From: Roseicyclus amphidinii
GTDB taxonomy: Bacteria; Pseudomonadota; Alphaproteobacteria; Rhodobacterales; Rhodobacteraceae
NCBI RefSeq assembly: GCF_030163755.1
Contig: NZ_JASJOE010000035.1
Coordinates: forward strand, 1 to 36,789
Reading direction: 5' to 3'
Length of the DNA: 36,789 nucleotides
Shown here: piece by piece, positions 8,729-17,630 of the stretch
Position numbering within the stretch: the stretch's first letter is position 1
Layout: each line of letters starts with the position of its first letter
The notes under the pieces: generated by a model
Databases searched by the model: none
Told to the model about the DNA's origin: nothing
The model's input: the letters and a program-made list of their open reading frames with translations, nothing else
Program-made: the position numbers and the translations under genes

Positions 8729-9556
8729 TCAAGCATCGCTTGAAGATGATCCCGCGCTTGGCAAAAGCTGGTCCATCCGCATCGAAGGCTGGTCGCAGCC
8801 CGCCTCGCCCACGATCCGCGCCGGCACGCCCGCCACCGTCTTGCAGGCCGGCACCTCGGCCAGAACGACCGACCCCGCCGCGATGCGCGAGCAATTGCCG
8901 ACCCGGATATTGCCCAGCACCTTGGCCCCCGCCCCGATCAGCACACCGTCGCCGATCTTGGGGTGGCGGTCTTCCTCTTCCTTGCCGGTGCCGCCCAGCG
9001 TCACCGAATGCAGCATCGACACGTTGTCGCCCACCACCGCCGTCTCGCCCACCACGATGGAATGGGCGTGGTCGATCATGATCCCCTTGCCGATCCGCGC
9101 GGCGGGGTGAATGTCGACGCCGAACACCTCGGACACGCGCATCTGGATGAAATAGGCAAAATCGCGCCGCCCCTGCGTCCACAGCCAATGACCCAGGCGA
9201 TAGGCCTGAACCGCCTGGAATCCCTTGAAGAACAGCAAGGGCTGGATGTAGCGGTGGCAGGCCGGGTCACGGTCATAGACCGCCATGATATCGGCCCGCG
9301 CCGCCGCCCCCAGCGTCGCATCCGCGCCATAGGCCTCGTCGGCGATCTCGCGCAGCAACTGCTCCGACATCTCGCCCGAGGCCAGCTTCTGCGCCAGCCG
9401 ATAGGCCAGCGCCTTTTCCAGCGTGTCGTGGTGCAGGATACAGCCATGAATCAGCCCGCCCAGAAGCGGCTCGTCGCGCACGGCGGTCTCCGCCTCCTCG
9501 AGGATGCGCTGCCAGACCGGGTCAAGCCCGGCCAGTTTCCGTTGCAGTTTCGCCAT
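8729..9556 (-). CDS. cysE: Serine O-acetyltransferase CysE
   Basis: Converts L-serine and acetyl-CoA to O-acetylserine, the first committed step of cysteine synthesis; cytosolic, 275 aa. The N-terminal helical SATase domain covers about 1-140. The left-handed beta-helix of hexapeptide repeats runs from about 145 to 245 (HPAARIGKGIMIDHAHSIVV onward). The catalytic region includes DHAHSIVVGETAVVGDN, and LHSVTLGGTGK is the acetyl-CoA site. The C-terminal tail normally anchors cysteine synthase, but here it ends in a Ser-rich stretch (SAGSSSSDA). It lies directly downstream of the GTA cluster in the same orientation, a neighbourhood typical of Rhodobacterales GTA clusters. It converges on typA. 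Confidence 0.95.
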   Translation of the reverse strand: MAKLQRKLAGLDPVWQRILEEAETAVRDEPLLGGLIHGCILHHDTLEKALAYRLAQKLASGEMSEQLLREIADEAYGADATLGAAARADIMAVYDRDPACHRYIQPLLFFKGFQAVQAYRLGHWLWTQGRRDFAYFIQMRVSEVFGVDIHPAARIGKGIMIDHAHSIVVGETAVVGDNVSMLHSVTLGGTGKEEEDRHPKIGDGVLIGAGAKVLGNIRVGNCSRIAAGSVVLAEVPACKTVAGVPARIVGEAGCDQPSMRMDQLLPSAGSSSSDA

Positions 9557-9643
9557 GGCACAACCCTCCGGTCCTCTCGGCCCCTACACCTACCCCAGAT
9601 AGGCGCGTGGGTCCATCAAGGAAGGCCCGGCGTCACGGAAAGG

Positions 9644-10354
9644 TCAGACCGGCGCAGGCAGGCTCACCTCGGCATAATGCACGATCAGCCGCACCGCGCC
9701 CCCGGCGAACACCCCGCCCACCGCCGTGATCTGAAGCGCCGTGGGGGCCCAGTAGACCACCGGTGCCGCCGGCCCGTTGACCCAGGAATTCAGCGCCAGC
9801 CCCAGCCCGGTGCCGAACCGCCCCGCATCGCCCTGCACGCCCAGGCTCCAGGTCGTGGCGCTTCCCGTGATCGCCGTGATCACGCGGCCCGTCACCCCGA
9901 ACAGCAGTGCGCGCGAGGGGATGACCACCGGCGTCGCCACCGTGCTGCCCGCGCTCAAGGTCACATCGAACTCGTATGATTTCAACGACATGGCCGCCCC
10001 CGAGGGGCTCAACGTCACCGCCCCCGCGCGCCAGTCGGACCCGTCCCAGATCGCCGCCTCGCCGGTGTCGAGCACAAAGGCCCGCCACCCGCGCTGCGGC
10101 GGCACGAAGACCCAGCCGCCCGCCACCCGCAAGGCAAGCTTGCCGTCCTGCCCGGCCCAGGCGTTCACCGCGCCGGGCGGCACCGCGTAAAGCTCCCCCT
10201 CCGGCGCGGCGAGCGGCGGGGTGACGACGCCCACCGACGCCAAGGTCAGATGCGTCAGCCCGTCGAGGCGCAACAACGCCTCGTTCACGGTCACGTGTTT
10301 CTGCGCCTGCGCCGGCGCCAGAAGCGGAAGGGACATGCGTGCTGTGTCAGTCAT
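9644..10354 (-). CDS. DUF2793 domain-containing protein, GTA-associated
   Basis: A 236-aa protein with the DUF2793 N-terminal signature SLPLLAPAQAQKHVTVNEAL (residues 8-27), then a beta-rich first half with GWVFVPPQRGWRAFVLDTG. A C-terminal beta domain (about 110-236) contains GVTGRVITAITGSATTWSLG and may be a jelly-roll or receptor-binding fold. It starts at an ATG overlapping the stop of the megatron gene by 8 nt (ATGACTGA), so it is coupled to g15 and is probably a tail-tip, fibre or surface component of the particle. That role is inferred from context; the domain itself has no established function. It is the last gene of the cluster, 87 bp before cysE. Confidence 0.8.
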   Translation of the reverse strand: MTDTARMSLPLLAPAQAQKHVTVNEALLRLDGLTHLTLASVGVVTPPLAAPEGELYAVPPGAVNAWAGQDGKLALRVAGGWVFVPPQRGWRAFVLDTGEAAIWDGSDWRAGAVTLSPSGAAMSLKSYEFDVTLSAGSTVATPVVIPSRALLFGVTGRVITAITGSATTWSLGVQGDAGRFGTGLGLALNSWVNGPAAPVVYWAPTALQITAVGGVFAGGAVRLIVHYAEVSLPAPV

Positions 10355-13300
10355 CGATCTCGATCCTCGCAAACGACCCCGGTCCGACCCGGTCGGACAG
10401 TTGGGCAACCTCGATGGTAAAGGGCGTGCCGGGCGCATCCGCGCTCCGCATCGCCGCGGTGTAGGTGAAACCGGGCGCGCCAAGGGTCTCCTCGCGCAGC
10501 ACGCCGCCCGCATCCCGGACGCGCAGCAGGTAGACCTCCGAGGTCTCGCCCAGCGGCACCTCGATCCCCTCCCAACTGTCCCCGTCGATCCGCGTCCGAC
10601 GGACCCAAGCGACCTGCAGGTCACCCCCATCCACCGCAACCCTCAGATGCGCCGGCGCATAGGGTCTCAGGCCAACGCCCTGAAACGCCAACACCTTTTC
10701 GACGTAACTCGGGTCGTCCACGCTGCGCCGCGCAGGCCCCACGCGGTAATGCCGCGCCAGCCCGCGCGCCGAAACCGGCAGCTCGATCTGCCCCGGCGCG
10801 CCGTCGAGCAGCACGAAGACGCTGCCCTCCGGCCAGACCTCCGGCATCACGCCATCCGTCCCCTGCTGGCCGCGCAGGCGCAGGCCGATCTCCCACAGCC
10901 CATCGCCCACCAGCGTGGCACCAGCGAACTGGATCACCTCCCAGTCGCCATCCCCGCCGCTCCCGATCGCGGCGACATTGGCACCGTTCAGCACCGCCTC
11001 GGCCTCCGTGGCGGCCAGCTGCCCCGCCGCAATCCGCACGCGCAGCGGCCCCGACCGGTCCCAAACCCCCGGCACGGCTGCGAAAAGCGGCGTCTCCAAC
11101 GTGCCCATCACCGCCCGCCGCTCGATCAGCCGGTTCAGCACGAACCCGTCCGGCCCCGGCGCGGCGTAAACCGCCACCGACCCCGGCCAAGGCGTCGCCG
11201 TCACCGCCAGGTGCGGGGCGTGCTCCACCTCCGCCCCCGTCAACAACGGCAGGTCCATGAACACCGCACCCACCCGAACCGGCGCCACGAAGCCCGCGAC
11301 CTGCGCCAGCTCCTCCACCGCCTCCGACGGCGCGAAGACCGAGGGTTCGACCCGCACCGCCTCCACCGCGCGCGCGCCCCGGTCCTCGACCCGGTCGATC
11401 CGCCAGGTCGACCCGTCGCCCAGCGCCACCAAAGCCCCCGCGCCCAAGCCCCGCCGCGAGGGCGGCAGCGAGAACCGCAGCTGATCACGCGCCACGCGCG
11501 CCTCGGCCAGCCAGCGCTCGGCCACCGCCTGCCCCTCCGGCCCGGTCAGCGCAAGCGGCAGGTCCGAGGCCGAAACCCCATCCGCCCCGTCGCCGGGAAA
11601 GACCGCATCGGCCACCCGGTCCCCGTATTCCGCCTCCGCCGCGACGAAGCCCAACCGCACGCGGCCCGTCACCTCGGCCTCTGCCGCCCTCACCTCCGAC
11701 AGTCCGCCCTGCCCCTCCTCGTTCAGCGCGGTCTCGCCCGGGTCGATCACCGCCGAGGCGCGCTCGGGCAAGGGCAGGAACACCAGCCGCCCCTCCCGCT
11801 CCACCGCCTGAAAGCCATAGGCCACCATCAGCGCCTGCAACCGCGCCCGCGCGCTTTCCGTCTCGCCCGACAGGTGCCCGCGCACCAATCCGAACAGCGC
11901 CGAGACATCGTACTCCGTCACCCCCGCCGTCTCGCACAGCTCGGCCACCACCTGGTCCAGCGGGGCGGCGTCGATCCGGCCCGTGATCCAATGCCCCAGC
12001 CGCCAGTTCGCGCCATCCGACCACCGCTCCCGATCATTGGGAAAGGCCGGCCAGGGCCGCGCATCCCAGGCCCAGGCATGGGCGTGGTCCAGCTCTAGCA
12101 TCGGGCCGCCGTAAACCTCCGACACCGGGTTGTTCGCGGGGTCCTGCCAATAGGCCATCACCGCGCGCAGGTATTGCGCCTGCACCAGGTCATCGCGCCG
12201 CCCGTTCGAATGGCGCGGCAGCCCGCTTTCCGAGCTTTTCGGATCGAAGAACCGGTTCGGCTCGTTCGGCCCCTTGTCCACCGCACCGCAGCCGAATTCG
12301 GTAAAGCGGATCGGCTTCGACCGCGGCACCCATGGCGAGGTGACCTGCAACGGCATGCCCCCCCGCCGCTCGACATGCGGCGAGGACCACCAGCCGCGCA
12401 AGTCCTTGTACCGATAGAGAAACGCATCCCCCTCGCCCGAGGGTTCGAAGACCTGCGCCGCCCGCGTCAGAACGCCCCCGTCCTGCGACGGCCACGGCCC
12501 CGAGGGTTCGCCCACGACGAAACCGCCCGCCGCGCGCAGCCACCCGCCCTGGTCGCTGCCGGACCAGACGCCGCCTTCCAGCGGGCCGCCCCCGCTCGTC
12601 TCCGCCTCGCCGCGCAAGCGCCCGTCGATCCAGAGCCTGACACGCCCCGGCGCTGCCGGGCGCAGCTCCCACATCACCTCGTGCATCCGCCCGTCGAAGG
12701 GCAGCTCCGAAACGGGCAGGTCCAACACCGCCGTCACAGCGTCCGAGCCGGTCATGGCCACCCCGCCATCGCCCGCCCGCAGCCGCAGCACCGCCCCCCC
12801 CTCGCGCAGCCCCAGCGACGCCCCCGTGCCCGAGGCCCCATGCTCCCAAAGCACGCCCTCCACCGGCACCTCGGGCAGGCGCACCATGCCGTGAAACACC
12901 GCCGTCGCCTGCCGCACGGCCAGGTCCGACGCGAAGGCCCCCGTGGCACCGGGCGCGACCGTTTCCAGCGCCTCGGTCACGCGCCAGCCGGGCACGCCCG
13001 CCGCGATCGGCTCCCGCCGCTGCGCCGCCCGCGCCTCCTCGGTCGGGTAATACCAGTCGAAGCCCTCCCCGCCCTCGATGTTCGCGGCGAGATAGGCGGG
13101 ATCATGGATCGCGCCCCAGCCCGCATCCGCGTGGTCCAGCCCCTCGCGCCAGTCGCTCAAGGGCATGTAATTGTCGATGCCGATGAAATCGATCTCCTCA
13201 TCCGCCCAAAGCGGATCGAGGTGGAAATACACGTCCCCCGAGCCATCCTGCGGCTGGTAGCCGAAATACTCCGACCAATCCGCAGCATAGCTCAGCTTGG

Positions 13301-14801
13301 CCTCGGGAAGGAGCGCCCGCACCTCGGCCGCCAGCGCCCGCAGCCGCGCCACCGCCGGAAAGCCGACCCCGTCGCGCATCTGCGTAAGCCCGCGCATCTC
13401 GGACCCGATGCAGAAGGCATCGACACCCCCCGCCGCCGCGCACAAGGCCGCGGCATGCAGGATGAACCGCGCATAGCTCCATTCCTCGGGCCCGCTGTAG
13501 CTGACCGCCCCCGGCGTCACCGTGAAATCCCCTGCCGTGACCGTCCCGAAGAACGCATCGACGGCCAAGGCATTGGCCGACGTGCCGTCCGGGCTTCCGG
13601 GCTGGCCCGGCGCCAAGTCCCCCGTGATCCGCCCGCGCCAGGGCAGCGCCGCCTGCTCCGCACCGCCGTAAGGGTCCGGCAATCCGTTGCCCGAGAGCAC
13701 CTCCATCAACAGGAAGGGGTAAACCATCACCTCCTGCCCGCCCGCGCGGATCGCCTCGATCGCCTCGATCACCGAGGCATCCGCCGGCGTCCCGCCATAG
13801 ACCGGCCGCCCGTCCACGCGCGCCAGCTCCTCGGCCTCGGCCCGCGCGATCCCGCCCGCGGTCCAGGGCATCTCCACCCCGTCGCGGTCCCGGTGCTCGA
13901 CCTTGGGCTTCACCCGGCACTGCCCCGCGCGCAGGTCATCGCCGAACCACGAATAGATCACGCTGACCGACCGCAGGTTCGGCAGGCTGTCGCGCATCTG
14001 CGCCAGCGCCAGCGCCGCATCCGTCCCACCCGCACCGCTGCTGGTGTTCAGCGCCTGCCGCGCGCCAAGGCCCTGTTCGGCCGTCACCGGCCGCATCGCC
14101 AGCGCGTATTCCCCCGTCCCCGGCATCAGCGCCACAGCGCGCACCGCCTCCGCCGCCGCGGGCAGCATCTCGCGCGCGGGCTGCGCCGGGCGCACCACCT
14201 CGAAGGCGAACTGCGGCACCCGGTTGCCGAAGGGCGTCAGGTCCAGGTCCTCGAACACGACATAGGCGATGCCCCGATAGGCCGGCACCTGCCCCGCGCC
14301 CTCCACCGCCTCCATCAGCGGATCGGGCATCTGGTCCCCGGTCCCGCGATAGACCCGCATCGTGACCGTGCCCTGGTCAAGCTCGACCCCGTCCGCCCAG
14401 ATACGGCCCACCCGCCGGATCTCGCCCTCGCAGAGCGCAATGGCCAAGCTCACCGAATAGGCATAAGTCGTCGTCTTCGGCTGCGGCGGCGCGCCCTTGC
14501 CGCCCCCCGTCGTGCTGGTGCTCTCGACGAAGCGCGTCGCCCAGATCACCTGCCCGCCCAGCCGCATCCGCCCGAACAGCTGCGCCACCGGCGCGCCCTC
14601 GCCCGCCTGCGTCAGGCGGAACCGGTCGATGCGGCCCCGCTCCACCGGCTCCGAGCCCGCGCCCAGCAACCGCTGGTCGATCACCCGGCCCAGCGTCGCG
14701 CCCACCGCGCGGCCCACCACCGCGCCCGTCAGGCCCAACACCGTGCCCGAACTCATGCCACCGATGGCCGCACCCGCGGCCGAAAGCAGGATCGTCGCCA
14801 T
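10347..14801 (-). CDS. GTA baseplate/host-interaction 'megatron' protein (g15-like)
   Basis: Very large tail-tip protein, 1484 aa. In RcGTA the g15 product forms the central baseplate and tail needle. The N-terminus is a Gly/Ala-rich segment (about 1-45), then a baseplate domain. The GTA TIM-barrel-like domain starts near residue 390 (AALCAAAGGVDAFCIGSEM, then FIGIDNYMPLSDW near 540). The barrel resumes at FLYRYKDLRGWW near 790 and continues through RFTEFGCGAVDKG and NRFFDPKSSESG. Between about 603 and 791 lies an insertion that looks like a LamG/concanavalin lectin domain (WEHGASGTGASLGLREGG; GRVRLWIDGRLRGE). The C-terminal 600 residues form the phage-tail hub-like region. As I recall RcGTA g15, it is about 1300 aa, so the excess matches the insert. 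It starts 4 bp after g14. Confidence 0.93.
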   Translation of the reverse strand: MATILLSAAGAAIGGMSSGTVLGLTGAVVGRAVGATLGRVIDQRLLGAGSEPVERGRIDRFRLTQAGEGAPVAQLFGRMRLGGQVIWATRFVESTSTTGGGKGAPPQPKTTTYAYSVSLAIALCEGEIRRVGRIWADGVELDQGTVTMRVYRGTGDQMPDPLMEAVEGAGQVPAYRGIAYVVFEDLDLTPFGNRVPQFAFEVVRPAQPAREMLPAAAEAVRAVALMPGTGEYALAMRPVTAEQGLGARQALNTSSGAGGTDAALALAQMRDSLPNLRSVSVIYSWFGDDLRAGQCRVKPKVEHRDRDGVEMPWTAGGIARAEAEELARVDGRPVYGGTPADASVIEAIEAIRAGGQEVMVYPFLLMEVLSGNGLPDPYGGAEQAALPWRGRITGDLAPGQPGSPDGTSANALAVDAFFGTVTAGDFTVTPGAVSYSGPEEWSYARFILHAAALCAAAGGVDAFCIGSEMRGLTQMRDGVGFPAVARLRALAAEVRALLPEAKLSYAADWSEYFGYQPQDGSGDVYFHLDPLWADEEIDFIGIDNYMPLSDWREGLDHADAGWGAIHDPAYLAANIEGGEGFDWYYPTEEARAAQRREPIAAGVPGWRVTEALETVAPGATGAFASDLAVRQATAVFHGMVRLPEVPVEGVLWEHGASGTGASLGLREGGAVLRLRAGDGGVAMTGSDAVTAVLDLPVSELPFDGRMHEVMWELRPAAPGRVRLWIDGRLRGEAETSGGGPLEGGVWSGSDQGGWLRAAGGFVVGEPSGPWPSQDGGVLTRAAQVFEPSGEGDAFLYRYKDLRGWWSSPHVERRGGMPLQVTSPWVPRSKPIRFTEFGCGAVDKGPNEPNRFFDPKSSESGLPRHSNGRRDDLVQAQYLRAVMAYWQDPANNPVSEVYGGPMLELDHAHAWAWDARPWPAFPNDRERWSDGANWRLGHWITGRIDAAPLDQVVAELCETAGVTEYDVSALFGLVRGHLSGETESARARLQALMVAYGFQAVEREGRLVFLPLPERASAVIDPGETALNEEGQGGLSEVRAAEAEVTGRVRLGFVAAEAEYGDRVADAVFPGDGADGVSASDLPLALTGPEGQAVAERWLAEARVARDQLRFSLPPSRRGLGAGALVALGDGSTWRIDRVEDRGARAVEAVRVEPSVFAPSEAVEELAQVAGFVAPVRVGAVFMDLPLLTGAEVEHAPHLAVTATPWPGSVAVYAAPGPDGFVLNRLIERRAVMGTLETPLFAAVPGVWDRSGPLRVRIAAGQLAATEAEAVLNGANVAAIGSGGDGDWEVIQFAGATLVGDGLWEIGLRLRGQQGTDGVMPEVWPEGSVFVLLDGAPGQIELPVSARGLARHYRVGPARRSVDDPSYVEKVLAFQGVGLRPYAPAHLRVAVDGGDLQVAWVRRTRIDGDSWEGIEVPLGETSEVYLLRVRDAGGVLREETLGAPGFTYTAAMRSADAPGTPFTIEVAQLSDRVGPGSFARIEIDD

Positions 14802-14805
14802 GCCG

Positions 14806-15237
14806 TTACATCCTTTCCGGAAACGCGAAGCGCGCCACGATCCGCCGCGCCCAGGGCGGCGTCAGCGCGTTTTCCACAACCCCATGCCCCGAATAGGCAT
14901 GGATGAACCGCGGCGCGGGGCCCGCCACGGATTGCAGCCCCAGATGCTTGGCCACCCCGCCATCGCGCATCCGGAACAGGATCACGTCGCCCGGCATGGC
15001 CTCGGCCAGGGGCCGCGCCACGAGATGCCGCCGCGCCGCCTGCCACAGCCGCTCCTCACCCGAGGTCTCGGACCAATCCGCCGTGTAGGCGGGCACCGGC
15101 GCGGGCTCCTGCCCATACAGATCGCGCCACACCCCGCGCAGCAGCCCGAGGCAATCACACCCCGCGCCGCGGCAACTCGCCTGGTGCACGTAGGGCGTGC
15201 CCAGCCAGCCCCGCGCGGCCTCCACCACCGCGCTCAT
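14806..15237 (-). CDS. GTA NlpC/P60 cell-wall peptidase (g14-like)
   Basis: NlpC/P60 peptidase of 143 aa. In RcGTA the g14 product is the baseplate enzyme that cuts peptide cross-links in the recipient or producer wall. The catalytic Cys29 lies in GCDCLGLLRG, the His is H98 in AKHLG, and the third polar residue is likely H113 in FIHAYSGHGV. MPGDVILFRM near 81-90 is typical of phage-tail NlpC proteins. The start ATG at 15237 overlaps the g13 stop by 4 nt; the longer upstream frame is a shadow of g13. It is followed 4 bp later by the megatron gene. Confidence 0.92.
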   Translation of the reverse strand: MSAVVEAARGWLGTPYVHQASCRGAGCDCLGLLRGVWRDLYGQEPAPVPAYTADWSETSGEERLWQAARRHLVARPLAEAMPGDVILFRMRDGGVAKHLGLQSVAGPAPRFIHAYSGHGVVENALTPPWARRIVARFAFPERM

Positions 15238-16118
15238 CGCCGGCTCCCACCGTCCCGCGCAGACACACGGGACGGATGCGCCACCATCCAATCCTCGCCC
15301 GGCAGATCGGGAAAGCCGCGGAAATTCAGCAGGTTGCCGAACTTCAACCGACAGGTCTCCATCCGCTTGTCGCAGCCCGCGGTGATCCTGACACGATCCC
15401 CCACGGCCAGCTCGGCCCGCACCCGGTCCCACAGCTCCACGCGCCTCAGCCCGCCCTCGGGCCGGTCGATCTTGATCGCCCCCTCCAGCCCCGCGGCGAC
15501 CCCGTCCAGCACCACGCAACGCCCGCGCTCGAACCAGCGCGGCTCGAACGCCTCGAGCCCGTCCAGCCACAACACCCGCGCCTCCTCCAGCGCGGCAATC
15601 GACACCTCCGCCGAATAGCCCGCCGCCAACAGGTCCACGCCACAGGCCCCGTCCCCCAGCACCGCCGAACAGCTGCGCTGGTAGACCCGGCCCGTCGCCA
15701 CGTTCATCCGCTCGGCCAGCCCGCGCAGCTCGGCGGTAAAGGCTCCGCCCGCCCGCGTCAGCTCGCCCAGCGAGCCGCGGAACTGCAGCACCCGGTTCTC
15801 GGGCGCGGCCCATTGCACCAGCCACGCCTCCACCGCCGCGCCGTCATAGCGGCCCGCCGCGATATCCGCCTCGGTGATCGCCGCGTCGCTGAGCGCGCCC
15901 ACCGCCTCGGTATTGTCCACCGACAGGCCCGTGGTCTGCATCAGCGCAGCCGCCGACAAGCCGCTCTCGGGGCGAAACTCGACCCCCTCGAAGCTCAAGG
16001 CCCGGTCATGGTCGGTGAAGCCGAAAGCCACGCCATCCGCGCGCACCAGCTTCCAGCAGCGGCAGACCCCCGTCGCACCGCTGGCCAGGTGGGCGTCCAG
16101 CCCCGCCACCCCGCTCAC
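15234..16118 (-). CDS. GTA hub protein, DUF2163 (g13-like)
   Basis: Baseplate hub protein of 294 aa carrying DUF2163 and a phage lambda gpL-like C-terminal region. The N-terminal part (about 1-155) includes CWKLVRADGVAFGFTDHD. Four cysteines are spaced as in the Fe-S-binding lambda L family: C150, C159, C249 and C256 (RSCSAVLGDGAC and GCDKRMETC). RcGTA's hub protein is reported to hold an iron-sulfur cluster, and the same ligands are present here. The conserved LKFGNLLNFRGFPDLPGED follows. It overlaps g12 and g14 by 4 nt at each end, so it is translationally coupled. Confidence 0.93.
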   Translation of the reverse strand: MSGVAGLDAHLASGATGVCRCWKLVRADGVAFGFTDHDRALSFEGVEFRPESGLSAAALMQTTGLSVDNTEAVGALSDAAITEADIAAGRYDGAAVEAWLVQWAAPENRVLQFRGSLGELTRAGGAFTAELRGLAERMNVATGRVYQRSCSAVLGDGACGVDLLAAGYSAEVSIAALEEARVLWLDGLEAFEPRWFERGRCVVLDGVAAGLEGAIKIDRPEGGLRRVELWDRVRAELAVGDRVRITAGCDKRMETCRLKFGNLLNFRGFPDLPGEDWMVAHPSRVSARDGGSRR

Positions 16119-16747
16119 AGCCGGATCTCCACGACCGGCACCTCGGGCACCTCGCCCGCGTGGAAACTGGCGACCGAGGTCTGGATGATATCCGTGTCGA
16201 ACCGCACCGGCACGTCGAACTCGAACCCCGCCGTGATGACCTCGCCCGCGTCGGGCGGCTCGGCAAAACGCACCTCGCCCGACGTCACGTCCAGCTCGAA
16301 ATCCACGCCCAGCACTTGCTCGTCGCCGGTGATGCCCACCAGCACGCTCCCCTCGACCGGCTTGGCCACGGGCCGCACGTAGACATGCCCGCCCGAGCGG
16401 TAACTCTTCGACAGCCCGAACACCCGCCGCACTCCGTCCGCGACCGCGATCTCCTGGTCCCGGAAACCGGGCGTGCCCGAGGGCGCGCAGCTCTTGAAAT
16501 CCGACCAGTCCTTCCAGCGGAACCCGTAAAGCTGCCCGCGCCGCGCCTCGAAGAAGGCGATCAGCACCGCGATATCGTCGAGCGAGCGCAGCGACACCCC
16601 CGCGTCATAGCGCCTGCGCGACTGCGCCCAGGGGGTGTTGCGCTCCTCGAACCCGTTGGTCAGCGCCACCACCTCCGTGCGCCGCTCCGGCCCCCCGACC
16701 GAGCCGAAGCTCAGGTTGGCGGGGAAACGAACCTCGTGAAATCCCAT
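16115..16747 (-). CDS. GTA distal tail protein, DUF2460 (g12-like)
   Basis: DUF2460 family protein of 210 aa that in RcGTA forms the distal tail ring joining tube and baseplate. Family landmarks are FHEVRFPANLSFGSVGGPER near the N-terminus, NGFEERNTPWAQSRRRYDAG near 31-50, FFEARRGQLYGFRWKDW near 65-81 and the C-terminal FDVPVRFDTD. The start ATG at 16747 lies 12 bp after the g11 stop. The 3' end overlaps g13 by 4 nt. Length is typical. Confidence 0.94.
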   Translation of the reverse strand: MGFHEVRFPANLSFGSVGGPERRTEVVALTNGFEERNTPWAQSRRRYDAGVSLRSLDDIAVLIAFFEARRGQLYGFRWKDWSDFKSCAPSGTPGFRDQEIAVADGVRRVFGLSKSYRSGGHVYVRPVAKPVEGSVLVGITGDEQVLGVDFELDVTSGEVRFAEPPDAGEVITAGFEFDVPVRFDTDIIQTSVASFHAGEVPEVPVVEIRL

Positions 16748-16759
16748 GTCCCTGCCCCC

Positions 16760-17425
16760 TCAGCGGTTGCGCTGCCCGCGCGCCAGAACCCGGCCCATCT
16801 GGGCCGCGATCTGCGTCTGGCTGCGCTGGAAACCCTGCACATCGGGCGTCGTGATGTTCATCACCACATGCACCGGCCCGGCCCCGCCCGCCGCAGCAAC
16901 GCCCAGCCGCCCGTCAGGCCCGCGGCGCAGCGGCATGATCGCCTCCGGCCCCGCCTCGCCCATCAGCCCCATGCCGCCCCGCATCGGGAACGGCGTCGGC
17001 CCCTGCACCACGCCCCCCCGCGCAAAGGGCATCACCCGCCCCTGCGAGATCGCGCCGCCCTTCTGGAACGGCAGGATGCCGCTGACCAACCCGTTGATCC
17101 CGTTGGCGATAAATCCGCCCACGGCGTTCTGCACCGGCCGCATCGCGGTGTTGTAGGCCGCGTCCACCATGCTCCGCGCCACCGTCCGGAGCGCATCCGA
17201 CAGCCGCATCCCGTCGAACACCACACCGTCAAAGGCGCGCCGCAAGCCGCCCCCGATCGCGCGGCTCATCCCCTGAACCTCGCGCCCGGTATAAAGCATC
17301 GTCTCCTGCATCCCCCGCAGCTCCGCCTGGAAGGCCGCTGCCATGCTGGTCGCCCCGGCAAGGCTCACCTCCAGCTCGGCGATCTGCGCCTCCAGCGCGT
17401 CCATGCCGTCATCCGTCTCGGCCAT
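16760..17425 (-). CDS. GTA tail tape measure protein (g11-like)
   Basis: Tape measure protein of 221 aa that sets tail length and lines the tube lumen. A helical N-terminus (about 10-65, EAQIAELEVSLAGATSMAAA) is followed by a hydrophobic Gly/Ala-rich middle (about 100-125, AVGGFIANGINGLVSGILPF). The conserved tape-measure motif GEAGPEAIMPLRRGPDGRLG sits near 156-175. The protein is very short for a tape measure, as in other RcGTA-type particles with short tails. The start overlaps the g10.1-type chaperone gene by 17 nt. Confidence 0.9.
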   Translation of the reverse strand: MAETDDGMDALEAQIAELEVSLAGATSMAAAFQAELRGMQETMLYTGREVQGMSRAIGGGLRRAFDGVVFDGMRLSDALRTVARSMVDAAYNTAMRPVQNAVGGFIANGINGLVSGILPFQKGGAISQGRVMPFARGGVVQGPTPFPMRGGMGLMGEAGPEAIMPLRRGPDGRLGVAAAGGAGPVHVVMNITTPDVQGFQRSQTQIAAQMGRVLARGQRNR

Positions 17426-17630
17426 CGCCGCTCTCCTTCATGGTCACATCGGGAAACCGGGCCGCCAGCGCCTCCAGCCGGTCGCGCCCCATCGGGGCGG
17501 CACCCTCGCCCTCGCCCAGCATCATCAGCAATTCCGCGGGCGTCAGCGCCCAGAAGACCGCGGGCGCAAGCCCCAGCCCCTGCAGCCCCGCCCGCATCAG
17601 CGCGGGCCAGTCGAAGCCGCCCGCGCTCAT
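17409..17630 (-). CDS. Phage tail assembly chaperone (g10.1-like)
   Basis: A 73-aa protein of the small GTA tail assembly chaperone family. FDWPALMRAGLQGLGLAP and FWALTPAELLMMLG are the typical signatures. It starts at ATG 17630, overlapping the g10 stop by 4 nt (ATGA), and overlaps the tape measure gene by 17 nt. Gene order major tail, chaperone 1, chaperone 2, tape measure matches tailed phages, where such pairs help assemble the tape measure. No frameshift site is needed because both reading frames are separately initiated. Confidence 0.88.
   Translation of the reverse strand: MSAGGFDWPALMRAGLQGLGLAPAVFWALTPAELLMMLGEGEGAAPMGRDRLEALAARFPDVTMKESGDGRDG

Noticed and set aside
12174-14906. 910-codon open frame on the plus strand, antisense to the GTA megatron gene
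   Set aside because: It is a shadow frame caused by high GC and few stops; Arg/Pro/His-rich composition, no recognisable domain, no ribosome binding site, and it overlaps a clear gene.
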